A stretch of 64,000 nucleotides of DNA from Pedobacter boryungensis (GTDB taxonomy: Bacteria > Bacteroidota > Bacteroidia > Sphingobacteriales > Sphingobacteriaceae), in the NCBI RefSeq assembly GCF_013204825.1, contig NZ_JABMKV010000003.1, forward strand, positions 372,001-436,000, read 5' to 3'. The stretch's first letter is position 1. Each line of letters starts with the position of its first letter. Positions 53,020-60,242 of this stretch are shown here, one piece after another. A program made the translations under genes and the position numbers. The notes beneath the pieces are model-generated. The model was not told the DNA's origin. It saw nothing but the letters and a program-made list of their open reading frames with translations, and ran no database searches.

Positions 53020-54192
53020 CTATCTCCCCAAATCTTTAATCAACCAGTTCTCAACCAGACATAGATGGCTAGCAATGTTATCGACCCCCGGACGCCATTG
53101 GCCTGGAGCACGGTGCCTGGACCAACGCTGATAGGTTTTCCCGTCTATAGGCTGAGCCGCCAACGCATTTATGCCCTTCCCTGAAATTTTAGTCAAAGCT
53201 GGAAAGAAATATGCCATGTCTATTTCCGTGGCAGGATAAGAAGGGGCAATCATGAGCGCAACGGTGGCATGTTTTTGGTGATAACCCTCAGGTATCACAA
53301 ATTCATGGAGCAATATCCACATTCCTCCGCCAGTGGTACGATTGCCAATGGCCTCCCAAGGGAGGCCAAGACCATTTAAAAAATCGACATCCTCTTCTGG
53401 CAGGTTAAATTCCCTGCGAAGAACGACGTCTTCCTCAACAGACTGCAAACCATCAGTCTGTTCCTTTGGCTGTATGGTAAACCTGACCAGGCATCTTTCT
53501 GTCAAATCTACCTGTTCCGATAAACCAAGCTTAATCGGCTTTGGGCTAGTGTTCACAAACTTGTAAACCTCAAACTGGGCCGAGCTGTTCGGGTACTCCA
53601 ACTGGATAAGTTCAGCAACGGTAATAAACCTTCTGTTCCAATCGTGGTAGCGTTTATCCACCTTGATCCTATAAATTCTAGCAGGGGGAACTTCTTTACA
53701 TTCCTTACCGTAAGATTCTATATCGACTAGGTCAAGCCATTTGCGGGTAACGAACCTCATACCCCTGCAGTGCATCTTGATCGACTCTTCTGGTGAGAAT
53801 GCATAATTGATCTCTGCATCTTTGTCCCTCAGCTGCACAAGATAGAACTGTTTGGTGTCGACAGCATTCAGCTCCATGATCTGAACTGGTGTCAGAGTCT
53901 TCTTGTCCGTTGTTTCTGGTTCTCCATCCACCAGGTAATTGAATACTTCAGCTTCTTTGGTAACAAAATGCTCTGTACCTTGGTTACCAAGATCAACAAT
54001 CTCATCCATTGATATTCTTTTGAAGTCGCCCTTTAGCTTTTGGTATAGCGTATGGCATTCTGGATCTTTGATTCCAGCTTCCTTTAATAGTTCAGCACCG
54101 GTAATTTTTGGTGTTTTTACAGTTATTTTCTTATCATTAACTGTAGCTTTATAGACTTGGGGCTTTTCAGCCGAGAAAGATTTATCTTCCAT
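53020..54192 (-). CDS. Triple ubiquitin-like domain-E2 fusion protein
   Basis: A 390-residue protein. Three multi-ubiquitin-type domains: about 13-78 (ITGAELLKEAGI, then EIVDLGNQGTEHFVT), about 83-149 (LTPVQIMELNAVDTKQFYLV, SIKMHCRGMRFVT) and about 172-242 (IKVDKRYHDWNRRFITVAEL, QVDLTERCLVRFT). Residues about 262-390 match the prokaryotic E2 family E: LPEEDVDFLNGLG, FVIPEGYHQKHATV, APSYPATEIDMAYFFPAL, WSRHRAPGQWRPGVDNIASH. First gene of the operon. The domains would supply the tag and the conjugating enzyme in one chain. The E2-like part has only one cysteine (Cys378, in the last helix), not at the classical E2 position. Confidence 0.9.
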   Translation of the reverse strand: MEDKSFSAEKPQVYKATVNDKKITVKTPKITGAELLKEAGIKDPECHTLYQKLKGDFKRISMDEIVDLGNQGTEHFVTKEAEVFNYLVDGEPETTDKKTLTPVQIMELNAVDTKQFYLVQLRDKDAEINYAFSPEESIKMHCRGMRFVTRKWLDLVDIESYGKECKEVPPARIYRIKVDKRYHDWNRRFITVAELIQLEYPNSSAQFEVYKFVNTSPKPIKLGLSEQVDLTERCLVRFTIQPKEQTDGLQSVEEDVVLRREFNLPEEDVDFLNGLGLPWEAIGNRTTGGGMWILLHEFVIPEGYHQKHATVALMIAPSYPATEIDMAYFFPALTKISGKGINALAAQPIDGKTYQRWSRHRAPGQWRPGVDNIASHLCLVENWLIKDLGR

Positions 54193-54200
54193 TTTTTTAA

Positions 54201-54312
54201 CAAATTAAATTTTAATTAGAATACTATTAATTGAGCCTCCCATGGAGACTGGGGCAGCAACTGCTGCAGCGGAATTAAAAATGTAGTATTGCCTGAATTA
54301 AATTTTAATTTG
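54201..54312. repeat. Long imperfect inverted repeat in the divergent promoter region
   Basis: The left arm 54201-54232 and the right arm 54273-54312 share CAAATTAAA...TTTAATT and AATACTA as reverse complements with small gaps; the AATTAAATTTTAATT core is itself nearly palindromic. The loop is unusually G+C rich and contains GCAGC/GCTGC. It begins 9 bases before the Ubl-E2 ATG, so it covers that promoter and is a candidate operator. Confidence 0.6.
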
Positions 54313-54354
54313 CATGACTGACCAAGATTGCTTCTCAATAGGTTTTTATCCTAT

Positions 54355-54389
54355 TTGCTTGTAAATATGAAAGGTAGTCACTATCTTTG
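54355..54389 (+). promoter_or_regulatory. Promoter for a short plus-strand transcript
   Basis: TTTG (54355-54358), a 23-base spacer and a perfect TATCTTTG (54382-54389). It would start transcription near 54395. AAGGTAGTCA (54371-54380), within the spacer, is the perfect reverse complement of TGACTACCTT (54440-54449). Confidence 0.55.
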
Positions 54390-54394
54390 AAACA

Positions 54395-54490
54395 ACCACG
54401 GATCAAAGGAGGTTTTTAATGAGGCTGGCAAAGCCTAATTGACTACCTTAAAAATTTACAAAGCTGAGAGCTCTGCTCTTGGCTTTTTTT
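54395..54490 (+). ncRNA. Candidate small RNA or leader with 7-codon ORF
   Basis: Between a consensus promoter and a strong terminator lies a span of about 95 bases. It contains AAAGGAGG, a strong Shine-Dalgarno sequence that is unusual in Bacteroidota, followed 6 bases later by ATG and a reading frame of seven codons (MRLAKPN, 54419-54442 with stop). AGGCT/AGCCT can fold inside it. No downstream gene is reached before the terminator, so it is either a small RNA, a regulated leader or a toxin-like micro-peptide. Confidence 0.45.
54462..54490 (+). terminator. Terminator of the short transcript
   Basis: A 10-bp stem (AGCTGAGAGC with GCTCTTGGCT, two G-T pairs) with a 3-base loop is followed directly by TTTTTTT. 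Confidence 0.85.
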
Positions 54491-54581
54491 ATTTCTTTAC
54501 AAATATAGGCCGAAATTTTACAAAACCAAATAAAATGTAAAATTTTATAAAATTATTTATTTGTTAAATATTGCAAAATTA

Positions 54582-54613
54582 TTTGGATATTTTCTAAATA
54601 ATAATCATCTTTG
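54582..54613 (+). promoter_or_regulatory. Promoter of the HTH-ImmA pair
   Basis: TTTG (54582-54585), a 20-base spacer and CATCTTTG (54606-54613), one mismatch from TAnnTTTG, 27 bases before the HTH ATG. The region 54491-54640 is very AT-rich. Confidence 0.5.
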
Positions 54614-54640
54614 TATTATGATATTTAAAATCAACAAGTT

Positions 54641-55003
54641 ATGAGTGCTATCTCAGAAGAATCTTTTTACGAACAAATCGGCGAAAGGATTAGAAATTTT
54701 CGACTGAATGCAAATATCAGTCAGGAAGTATTCTCAGAATTGTTAAACATGACAAGGGCTTCGGTTGTTAATATAGAAAAGGGTCGACAACGTCCATCCA
54801 TATTTTTACTGGTTACCATTGCCAGGATTCTGAAAGTAGACTATATTGACTTAATCCCTGTTGAATTGAATATTGAAAGGCTCGAAGAAAATGTTGAGGT
54901 TCCAGAAGTGGACTTTTCGGCGGTAGTTGCGGACTCTATGCTTAATCTTAATGAGCGTGTTAAAAACTCTATGCAGCAGTTCTTAAGCCAAATTAATAAA
55001 TAA
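54641..55003 (+). CDS. XRE-family HTH regulator of the island (CapH-like)
   Basis: A 120-residue protein: HTH domain about 10-65 (IGERIRNFRLNANISQEVFSEL, NMTRASVVNIEKG) and a C-terminal helical tail (about 85-120) probably for dimerisation. Followed after 4 bases by an ImmA/IrrE metalloprotease. Such pairs include ImmR/ImmA of integrative elements and CapH/CapP of defence islands, in which the protease cleaves the repressor after DNA damage. It is divergent from the Ubl operon and likely represses it. Confidence 0.88.
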   Translation: MSAISEESFYEQIGERIRNFRLNANISQEVFSELLNMTRASVVNIEKGRQRPSIFLLVTIARILKVDYIDLIPVELNIERLEENVEVPEVDFSAVVADSMLNLNERVKNSMQQFLSQINK

Positions 55004-55007
55004 CTAC

Positions 55008-55559
55008 ATGAATACTCGCACCCATAGCAGATCCATACAGTTTATAAAAAAGCAAGTAGATGATATTTTACAGGGAATGAAATTATATAGTCTCCCTATT
55101 AAAATTGAAGATGTTGCCAAAAGAGCTGGACTGACCGTTTCTCCTTTCGATTTTGAAGATGACATATCTGGGGTTTTGGTTATCCAAGATGGCAAGGGAG
55201 TAATTGGATACAACCAAAGTGAATCACGGGTGAGGAGACGTTTCACGATTGCACATGAATTTGGACATTTCGTGCTGCATAGAGAACAATCATCAATGTT
55301 CATGGACAAGGGTTTCAATGCAATTTTCAGAAGTACACATTCTGGCCTTTCAGAACAGACACAAATTTTGGAACGAGAGGCAAATACATTTGCCGCATAT
55401 ATTCTTATGCCGGATCATCTGCTTAAAGAAGCTATCGAAAAAATTGATTTTGATTTGGGAAGCGAAGATGATATCAAAAACCTGGCGAAGATTTTTGATG
55501 TTTCCTCACAAGCCATGTACTATCGCATTTTAAATTCAGGCCTGTTAAGATTTGGTTAG
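55008..55559 (+). CDS. ImmA/IrrE-family metalloprotease (CapP-like)
   Basis: A 183-residue zinc protease with FTIAHEFGHFVLHRE (His83, Glu84, His87, HEXXH) and LEREANTFAAYILMP (Glu124 as third ligand). Length and layout match ImmA/IrrE (DUF955). It is expected to cleave the partner HTH protein of the preceding gene upon a signal, relieving repression of nearby genes. Confidence 0.93.
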   Translation: MNTRTHSRSIQFIKKQVDDILQGMKLYSLPIKIEDVAKRAGLTVSPFDFEDDISGVLVIQDGKGVIGYNQSESRVRRRFTIAHEFGHFVLHREQSSMFMDKGFNAIFRSTHSGLSEQTQILEREANTFAAYILMPDHLLKEAIEKIDFDLGSEDDIKNLAKIFDVSSQAMYYRILNSGLLRFG

Positions 55560-55693
55560 ATTTCTAGAAGCTCATTTCTTTGTGTGTACGCTTCCCCAAA
55601 TAATATTGTTATTCCAATATTGGAAAATAGTTTGATATTGAACAGGCCCAGACCAATTCCTTTTGGCCCATAATATTCGATAACTTGGCCTAA

Positions 55694-56008
55694 ATGGAAA
55701 AACTGATTAAAGTTGGGATTTGGATTCGCGTATCCACCGACATGCAGGTCAAGGACGAAAGCCCTGAACACCACGAATTACGTGCTAGGCAATATATTAA
55801 GGGTAAAGGATGGGACTTAGTTAAAATATACCGCCTTGACGGTATAAGCGGTAAGACTGTAATAAAGCTTCTCGAGTCTCAACGAATGTTAAATGACATT
55901 AGAAACGGGAAGATCAACAGGGTTGTCTTTTCTAAGCTTTCCTGCCTTGCCAGAAGCACCAAGGAACTTTTAGAATTTGCTGATATTTTTAGGAGCGCAG
56001 GAGAATAG
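55694..56008 (+). pseudogene. Truncated serine recombinase (N-terminal resolvase part)
   Basis: A 104-residue fragment of a large serine recombinase: GIWIRVSTDMQVKDESPEHHE with the nucleophile Ser14, then YRLDGISGKTV and VFSKLSCLARSTKELLEFA. A TAG at 56006-56008 ends it in the middle of the catalytic domain; the recombinase and zinc-ribbon domains are missing downstream. It must be inactive as an integrase. The CCACT/AGTGG hairpin after it (about 56009-56028) may act as a terminator. Confidence 0.85.
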
Positions 56009-56129
56009 CCACTGATTTTTCATAGTGGTTTTACTACAATAGACAAGCAGCCAAACACTTACTTAAAAGTAATAATGGGTTAACATTAGCTTCAAGACTA
56101 TTCCGCATATTTATTATTATTTCCTGCCT

Positions 56130-56303
56130 ATGAAGGTAAAATCAGCTAGTAATAAAAAGAAGGTTGATGATGAATTTTCATCATTGAAAACCAAAAAACA
56201 AAAACGGGATGCACTCATAAAGTTAATTTCTAACATAATAGTTAGAATGACTTTTGAAGAATGTTATGGGAAAGAAAATGAACTTGAAAACCTAGAAAAT
56301 TAG
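56130..56303 (+). CDS. Small basic hypothetical protein of the island
   Basis: 57 residues, ATG at 56130, TAG at 56301-56303. Lys-rich and helical (TKKQKRDALIKLISNIIVRM), acidic at the end. Proteins of this kind are common next to serine recombinases in Bacteroidota, as here. Function unknown. Confidence 0.55.
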   Translation: MKVKSASNKKKVDDEFSSLKTKKQKRDALIKLISNIIVRMTFEECYGKENELENLEN

Positions 56304-56319
56304 ATAAGTATAGATACTT

Positions 56320-56405
56320 GGTTCGAGTCCCGTTTACCCTCTCTTCACTTAAAGCTTCAATCAATTGAAAATCAGCTAATTGTATTTTTTCCTCATCGAA
56401 CCCCT
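56320..56405. other. tRNA-3'-end-like remnant and possible right attachment site
   Basis: GGTTCGAGTCCCGT (56320-56333) is identical to the T-arm of tRNA-Asp, which lies inverted at 56514-56527, but is not followed by a matching acceptor sequence. ATCGAACCCCT (56395-56405) repeats the left-end sequence at 48520-48530. These mark a candidate right border of the island. Confidence 0.4.
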
Positions 56406-56469
56406 AATGGTTCAGGGATTTCGAAACATAAAATCATGAAAATCAACTATTTGCAAAATAATATCGCAT

Positions 56470-56502
56470 AAAAAAGCGGGAGAACTTTTCAATTCTCCCG
56501 CT
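56470..56502 (-). terminator. tRNA-Asp terminator
   Basis: AGCGGGAGAA (56475-56484) and TTCTCCCGCT (56493-56502) form a perfect 10-bp stem with an 8-base loop, followed on the minus strand by TTTTTT. Confidence 0.9.
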
Positions 56503-56505
56503 CAG

Positions 56506-56579
56506 CGGGCCGGACGGGACTCGAACCCGCGACCTCCGCCGTGACAGGGCGGCATTCTAACCAGCTGAACTACCGGCCC
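56506..56579 (-). tRNA. tRNA-Asp (anticodon GTC)
   Basis: A cloverleaf folds on the minus strand: acceptor GGGCCGG/CCGGCCC, D-arm with AGCTGGTTAGAATGC, anticodon loop CTGTCAC (GTC), and T-arm GCGGGTTCGAGTCCCGT. The discriminator is G and CCA is not encoded. It flanks the accessory island. Confidence 0.97.
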
Positions 56580-56673
56580 GTTTTCCCAAAACAAAATCAC
56601 TTTCGGATTGGGATTGCAAATATAGTGTCTTTAATTTATTTTACAACAAAAAAGTTAAAATAATTGTAAGTCA

Positions 56674-57747
56674 TTAAATGACAGCACCTTCTTTCATCTT
56701 TTCTGCATTCTCTGCAAATTGTAGGGCATCAATCAACTCTTGTACGCCACCATCCATTACACCACTTAAGTTATATAAAGTTAAACCAATGCGATGATCA
56801 GTTACTCTTCCTTGCGGATAATTGTAAGTTCTAATCTTAGCAGATCTATCCCCAGTTGACACCATAGTCTTACGTCTAGCCGCAACATCACCATTCTTTT
56901 TCTGCAATTCAATATCATATAGCTTACTACGCAACATTTCCATTGCTATAATACGGTTACCTAATTGCGATCTATCTTGCTGACAAACTACTACAATTCC
57001 AGATGGTTTATGTGTTAGCTGAACTTTAGTTTCAACTTTGTTTACATTTTGACCACCAGCACCTCCAGAACGAGAAGTGTGCAATTCGATATCTGCTGGA
57101 TTAATGTACAAATCAATTTCTTCAGCTTCTGGCAAAACAGCCACAGATGCCGCCGATGTATGCACACGACCTTGCGTTTCTGTATCAGGAACACGTTGTA
57201 CACGATGCACACCCGATTCATATTTCAATTGGCCGTAAACATCCTCTCCACTTACCTTTAAAATTACCTCTTTATATCCACCAGCGGTCCCTTCAGTTAC
57301 ATCAACCGTTTCAACCTTCCAACCCTTTTGATCAAAATAACGGCTGTACATACGATATAAATCACCCGCAAATAACGCTGCTTCATCACCACCAGTTCCA
57401 CCTCTAATCTCAAAAACGGCATTCTTAGCATCTTCTGGATCTTTTGGTATCAACATCAAACGGATATCCTCTTCCATTTTCTCTTGTTGTGCCAACAATA
57501 AATCCAACTCCTCTTTTGCCATCTCACGCATTTCTGGATCCTTTTCCGTGCTCAAAATCTCTTTGTTTGCCTCAATATTACTCATCACATTTTTGTAGAT
57601 TTTATACCCATCTACAATCTTGCCTAAGTCCTTATATTCTTTATTCAAAGCAGCAAAACGCTTCATATCCTGTATTGTATCAGGATTGCTCAATTGCTCC
57701 TCTACATCTTCCCAACGCACCTTTATCGCTTCTAATTTCTCTAACAT
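56674..57747 (-). CDS. prfA: Peptide chain release factor 1
   Basis: A 357-residue release factor recognising UAA and [18 protein letters not shown] holds the GGQ motif that triggers peptidyl-tRNA hydrolysis, and the RF1-type stop-codon region precedes it ([20 protein letters not shown]). Length is normal. No overlap with neighbours. Confidence 0.98.
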   Translation of the reverse strand: MLEKLEAIKVRWEDVEEQLSNPDTIQDMKRFAALNKEYKDLGKIVDGYKIYKNVMSNIEANKEILSTEKDPEMREMAKEELDLLLAQQEKMEEDIRLMLIPKDPEDAKNAVFEIRGGTGGDEAALFAGDLYRMYSRYFDQKGWKVETVDVTEGTAGGYKEVILKVSGEDVYGQLKYESGVHRVQRVPDTETQGRVHTSAASVAVLPEAEEIDLYINPADIELHTSRSGGAGGQNVNKVETKVQLTHKPSGIVVVCQQDRSQLGNRIIAMEMLRSKLYDIELQKKNGDVAARRKTMVSTGDRSAKIRTYNYPQGRVTDHRIGLTLYNLSGVMDGGVQELIDALQFAENAEKMKEGAVI

Positions 57748-57950
57748 AGTTTTAAATTCTTTTGAAAATACGCTTCGTTACAAAAAACAAAGCAAGTCCC
57801 GCTTTACGTTTAAAATTTTCAGAAAAAGAAAATTCCACTTCAATCGGGTTTATTAAACACAAGCCTGTGCAATAAGATGCAAAAATAAGGAAAAAATCTC
57901 AGTTTCAGTTTTCTGTTAAGAGTAACTATTAAGTTTAAATATTTTATCCA

Positions 57951-58691
57951 TTACTTAAAATATTCCAATCTTAAATTCACTCCATCAAAAACTCCATAAG
58001 AATTATAGTTAATCCACTCGCCAATATTTACATAACGACTATTTGCATTCAATTGAATATCAAGAGGCAGGTGTCGATGACCGAAAATAAAATAATCAAA
58101 GTGTTCCTTTTCTAGTTGCTCTTTAGCAAAAATGGCTAGCCACTCATTTTCATTCCCCAAAAATACTTCTTTTTTATTACTGGCAACTCTACTACTCCCT
58201 GACCATCCATTAGCAATAAATAACCCAATACGTGGGGGTAAAACCGCAAATAACCACTGACAAAATCGGTTCCTAAATATCTTTCTTAAAAATTTATATT
58301 TGGCATCTCCTGGACCTAATCCATCTCCATGATGTAAATAAAATTTCTTCCCATTTCGTTCAATAATTAATTGGTCGCTAATAATTTCGATTCCTATTTC
58401 TTTGGTAAAATAATCATTCACCCACATGTCGTGGTTTCCCTTAAAGAAATAGATTTTAATCCCAGCATCAGCCATTTGTGCCAATTTACCTTGCAAACGA
58501 ACAAACCCTTTTGGGATAACCTTACCGTATTCAAACCAAAAATCAAAAACATCACCCATTAAAAAGAGTTCCGCACAAGTTGGTTCAATAAAATTTAACC
58601 AACTTACAATACGTTCTTCACGTTTGCGACTTTCATCATAATTAGGTGCCCCTAAATGAAAATCAGAGGCGAAATAAATGTTTTTGTCCAT
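57951..58691 (-). CDS. LpxH-like UDP-2,3-diacylglucosamine diphosphatase
   Basis: A 246-residue metallophosphoesterase. FASDFHLGAP (first metal motif), FLMGDVFDFWFEYG, FFKGNHDMW (GNHD motif), LHHGDGLGPGD and FGHRHLPLD carry the metal ligands. The family cleaves UDP-2,3-diacylglucosamine to lipid X in lipid A synthesis; the FDFWFEYG motif supports LpxH. Monocistronic. Confidence 0.9.
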   Translation of the reverse strand: MDKNIYFASDFHLGAPNYDESRKREERIVSWLNFIEPTCAELFLMGDVFDFWFEYGKVIPKGFVRLQGKLAQMADAGIKIYFFKGNHDMWVNDYFTKEIGIEIISDQLIIERNGKKFYLHHGDGLGPGDAKYKFLRKIFRNRFCQWLFAVLPPRIGLFIANGWSGSSRVASNKKEVFLGNENEWLAIFAKEQLEKEHFDYFIFGHRHLPLDIQLNANSRYVNIGEWINYNSYGVFDGVNLRLEYFK

Positions 58692-58876
58692 GTATAAATC
58701 AAAGGTAGCGGAAAATGGTTAATTTTTAGCATCTTACTATTTTGAGTATGATATACTAACACAAAATATAGTTCTGTCCAGTTAAATAATATCATTTTTA
58801 TAAAATAAAAACTACTGAATTAATAGATATTATTTAAAATAATTTGGAACATATCTAAATAGTGTTCACGATTTTG

Positions 58877-58884
58877 TAACTTTG
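58877..58884 (+). promoter_or_regulatory. Promoter -7 box of the ferredoxin reductase operon
   Basis: TAACTTTG fits TAnnTTTG, 17 bases before the ATG. The nearest TTTG upstream (58843-58846) is 30 bases away, too far for a usual -33 element. Confidence 0.45.
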
Positions 58885-58900
58885 CCTCAAATTTTAACAC

Positions 58901-59911
58901 ATGATTTCTACTGATATAGCCATTATTGGCGCCGGACCTGTGGGTTTATTTGCCATTTTTGAAGCCGGATTATTAAAAATGCGTTGCCATCTTATTGATT
59001 ACTTACCTCAAGTTGGTGGTCAACTTTCAGAAATTTATCCTAAAAAACCTATATATGATATCCCAGGATATCCAACAGTGTTGGCTCAAGAATTAATTGA
59101 CAACTTAGTAGAGCAGGCCAAACCTTTTCATCCAGGTTATACATTGGGTGAAAGAATTGAAGGTTTAGAAAAACGCGGAGAAGCTGATTTTGTGTTAACC
59201 ACTAACATGGGCACTATTATCGAAGCTAAAGTAGTTGTTATAGCTGGCGGATTAGGTTGTTTTGAGCCTCGTAAACCTGCTGTAGCTGGCTTAGAACAGT
59301 TCGAAAATGGAAGAGGTGTTAATTACATGATTTTAGATCCTGAAAAATTTCGTGATCAAAAAATGGTAATTGCAGGTGGTGGTGATTCTGCTTTAGATTG
59401 GACTATTTTCTTAGCTGACATTTGTTCTGAGTTAACATTAGTACATAGAAGTGAAAGCTTCCGTGGGGCGCCCGATTCGGTTGCTAAAGTAATGGAACTA
59501 GCAGAAAGCGGAAAAATAAACCTAGTATTGAATAGCAATTTGAATTCAGTTACCGGGGAAGGTAAATTAGAGAAAGTCGAAGTGATTCATAATAGAACCA
59601 TGGAAACTACTTCTTTTGAAGCTGACCATCTAATTCCTTTATTTGGTTTAAGCCCTAAATTAGGCCCTATAGAGCAATGGAATTTAAACATAAGTAAAAG
59701 TGCCATTGAAGTAAATACCGACGACTACTCCACTAATATACCTGGTATTTATGCCATTGGCGATATTAATACATATACTAATAAATTAAAGTTGATTCTA
59801 TGTGGTTTCCATGAAGCCGCTTTGATGAGCCATAGCGCTTATCAGTATATGAACCCAGGAATTAAATACACAATGAAATATACTACTGTTAATGGCGTAA
59901 CTGAATTTTAA
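58901..59911 (+). CDS. Ferredoxin-NADP reductase, thioredoxin-reductase-like
   Basis: A 336-residue FAD/NAD(P) protein. DIAIIGAGPVGLFAIFEAG (FAD Rossmann motif at 5-23), GGGDSALDW (NAD(P)H motif) and IPGIYAIGDIN near the C terminus (FAD). It lacks the redox CxxC of thioredoxin reductase, so it fits ferredoxin-NADP reductase type 2. The next gene is a 2Fe-2S ferredoxin, 2 bases downstream, presumably its partner. Confidence 0.93.
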   Translation: MISTDIAIIGAGPVGLFAIFEAGLLKMRCHLIDYLPQVGGQLSEIYPKKPIYDIPGYPTVLAQELIDNLVEQAKPFHPGYTLGERIEGLEKRGEADFVLTTNMGTIIEAKVVVIAGGLGCFEPRKPAVAGLEQFENGRGVNYMILDPEKFRDQKMVIAGGGDSALDWTIFLADICSELTLVHRSESFRGAPDSVAKVMELAESGKINLVLNSNLNSVTGEGKLEKVEVIHNRTMETTSFEADHLIPLFGLSPKLGPIEQWNLNISKSAIEVNTDDYSTNIPGIYAIGDINTYTNKLKLILCGFHEAALMSHSAYQYMNPGIKYTMKYTTVNGVTEF

Positions 59912-59913
59912 GA

Positions 59914-60240
59914 ATGGAAACAAACGATATTTCAATACAAGTTGAGGACCGCGAAGGTAATGTTAGCACATTAACTGCCCCTACAGATATGGGTTTAAGC
60001 CTAATGGAGTTTTTGAAAGCTAGTGAATATGATATTTTAGCCACTTGTGGTGGCATGGCTTTATGTGCAACCTGTTGTGTAGATGTTATGGAAGGCGAAG
60101 AAAAGCTTAATGAAATGAGCGATGATGAATATGCGATGTTAGATACGCTACCTGATTTATTACCCAATTCTAGGTTAGCTTGCCAATTACAATTAAACCC
60201 ATCTATGGATGGGCTTAAAGTAAGGTTACACGCAGTATAA
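59914..60240 (+). CDS. 2Fe-2S ferredoxin
   Basis: A 108-residue ferredoxin. TCGGMALCATCCVDV and RLACQLQL give the CX5CX2C...C cysteine set; the adrenodoxin/ISC class (ending in LACQL) is the best fit. It follows the reductase closely and ends just before a convergent gene. Confidence 0.93.
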   Translation: METNDISIQVEDREGNVSTLTAPTDMGLSLMEFLKASEYDILATCGGMALCATCCVDVMEGEEKLNEMSDDEYAMLDTLPDLLPNSRLACQLQLNPSMDGLKVRLHAV

Positions 60241-60242
60241 TA

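Noticed and set aside
54355..54490. Type III toxin-antitoxin RNA
   Set aside because: There are no tandem RNA repeats before the terminator and no ToxN-like gene downstream.
49437..55559. CBASS system (Cap2/Cap3 type)
   Set aside because: E1-E2 and JAB-type proteins and a CapH/CapP-like pair are present, but there is no CD-NTase or nucleotide-responsive effector gene, and the Ubl domains are encoded in the operon. The ubiquitin-like tagging explanation fits better.
55556..55774. Minus-strand reading frame of 72 codons over the recombinase start
   Set aside because: It overlaps the recombinase N-terminal coding region and the end of the ImmA gene, and has no protein-like features.
56320..56345. 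A second tRNA gene
   Set aside because: Only a T-arm-like sequence is present; the upstream bases give no anticodon or D-arm.
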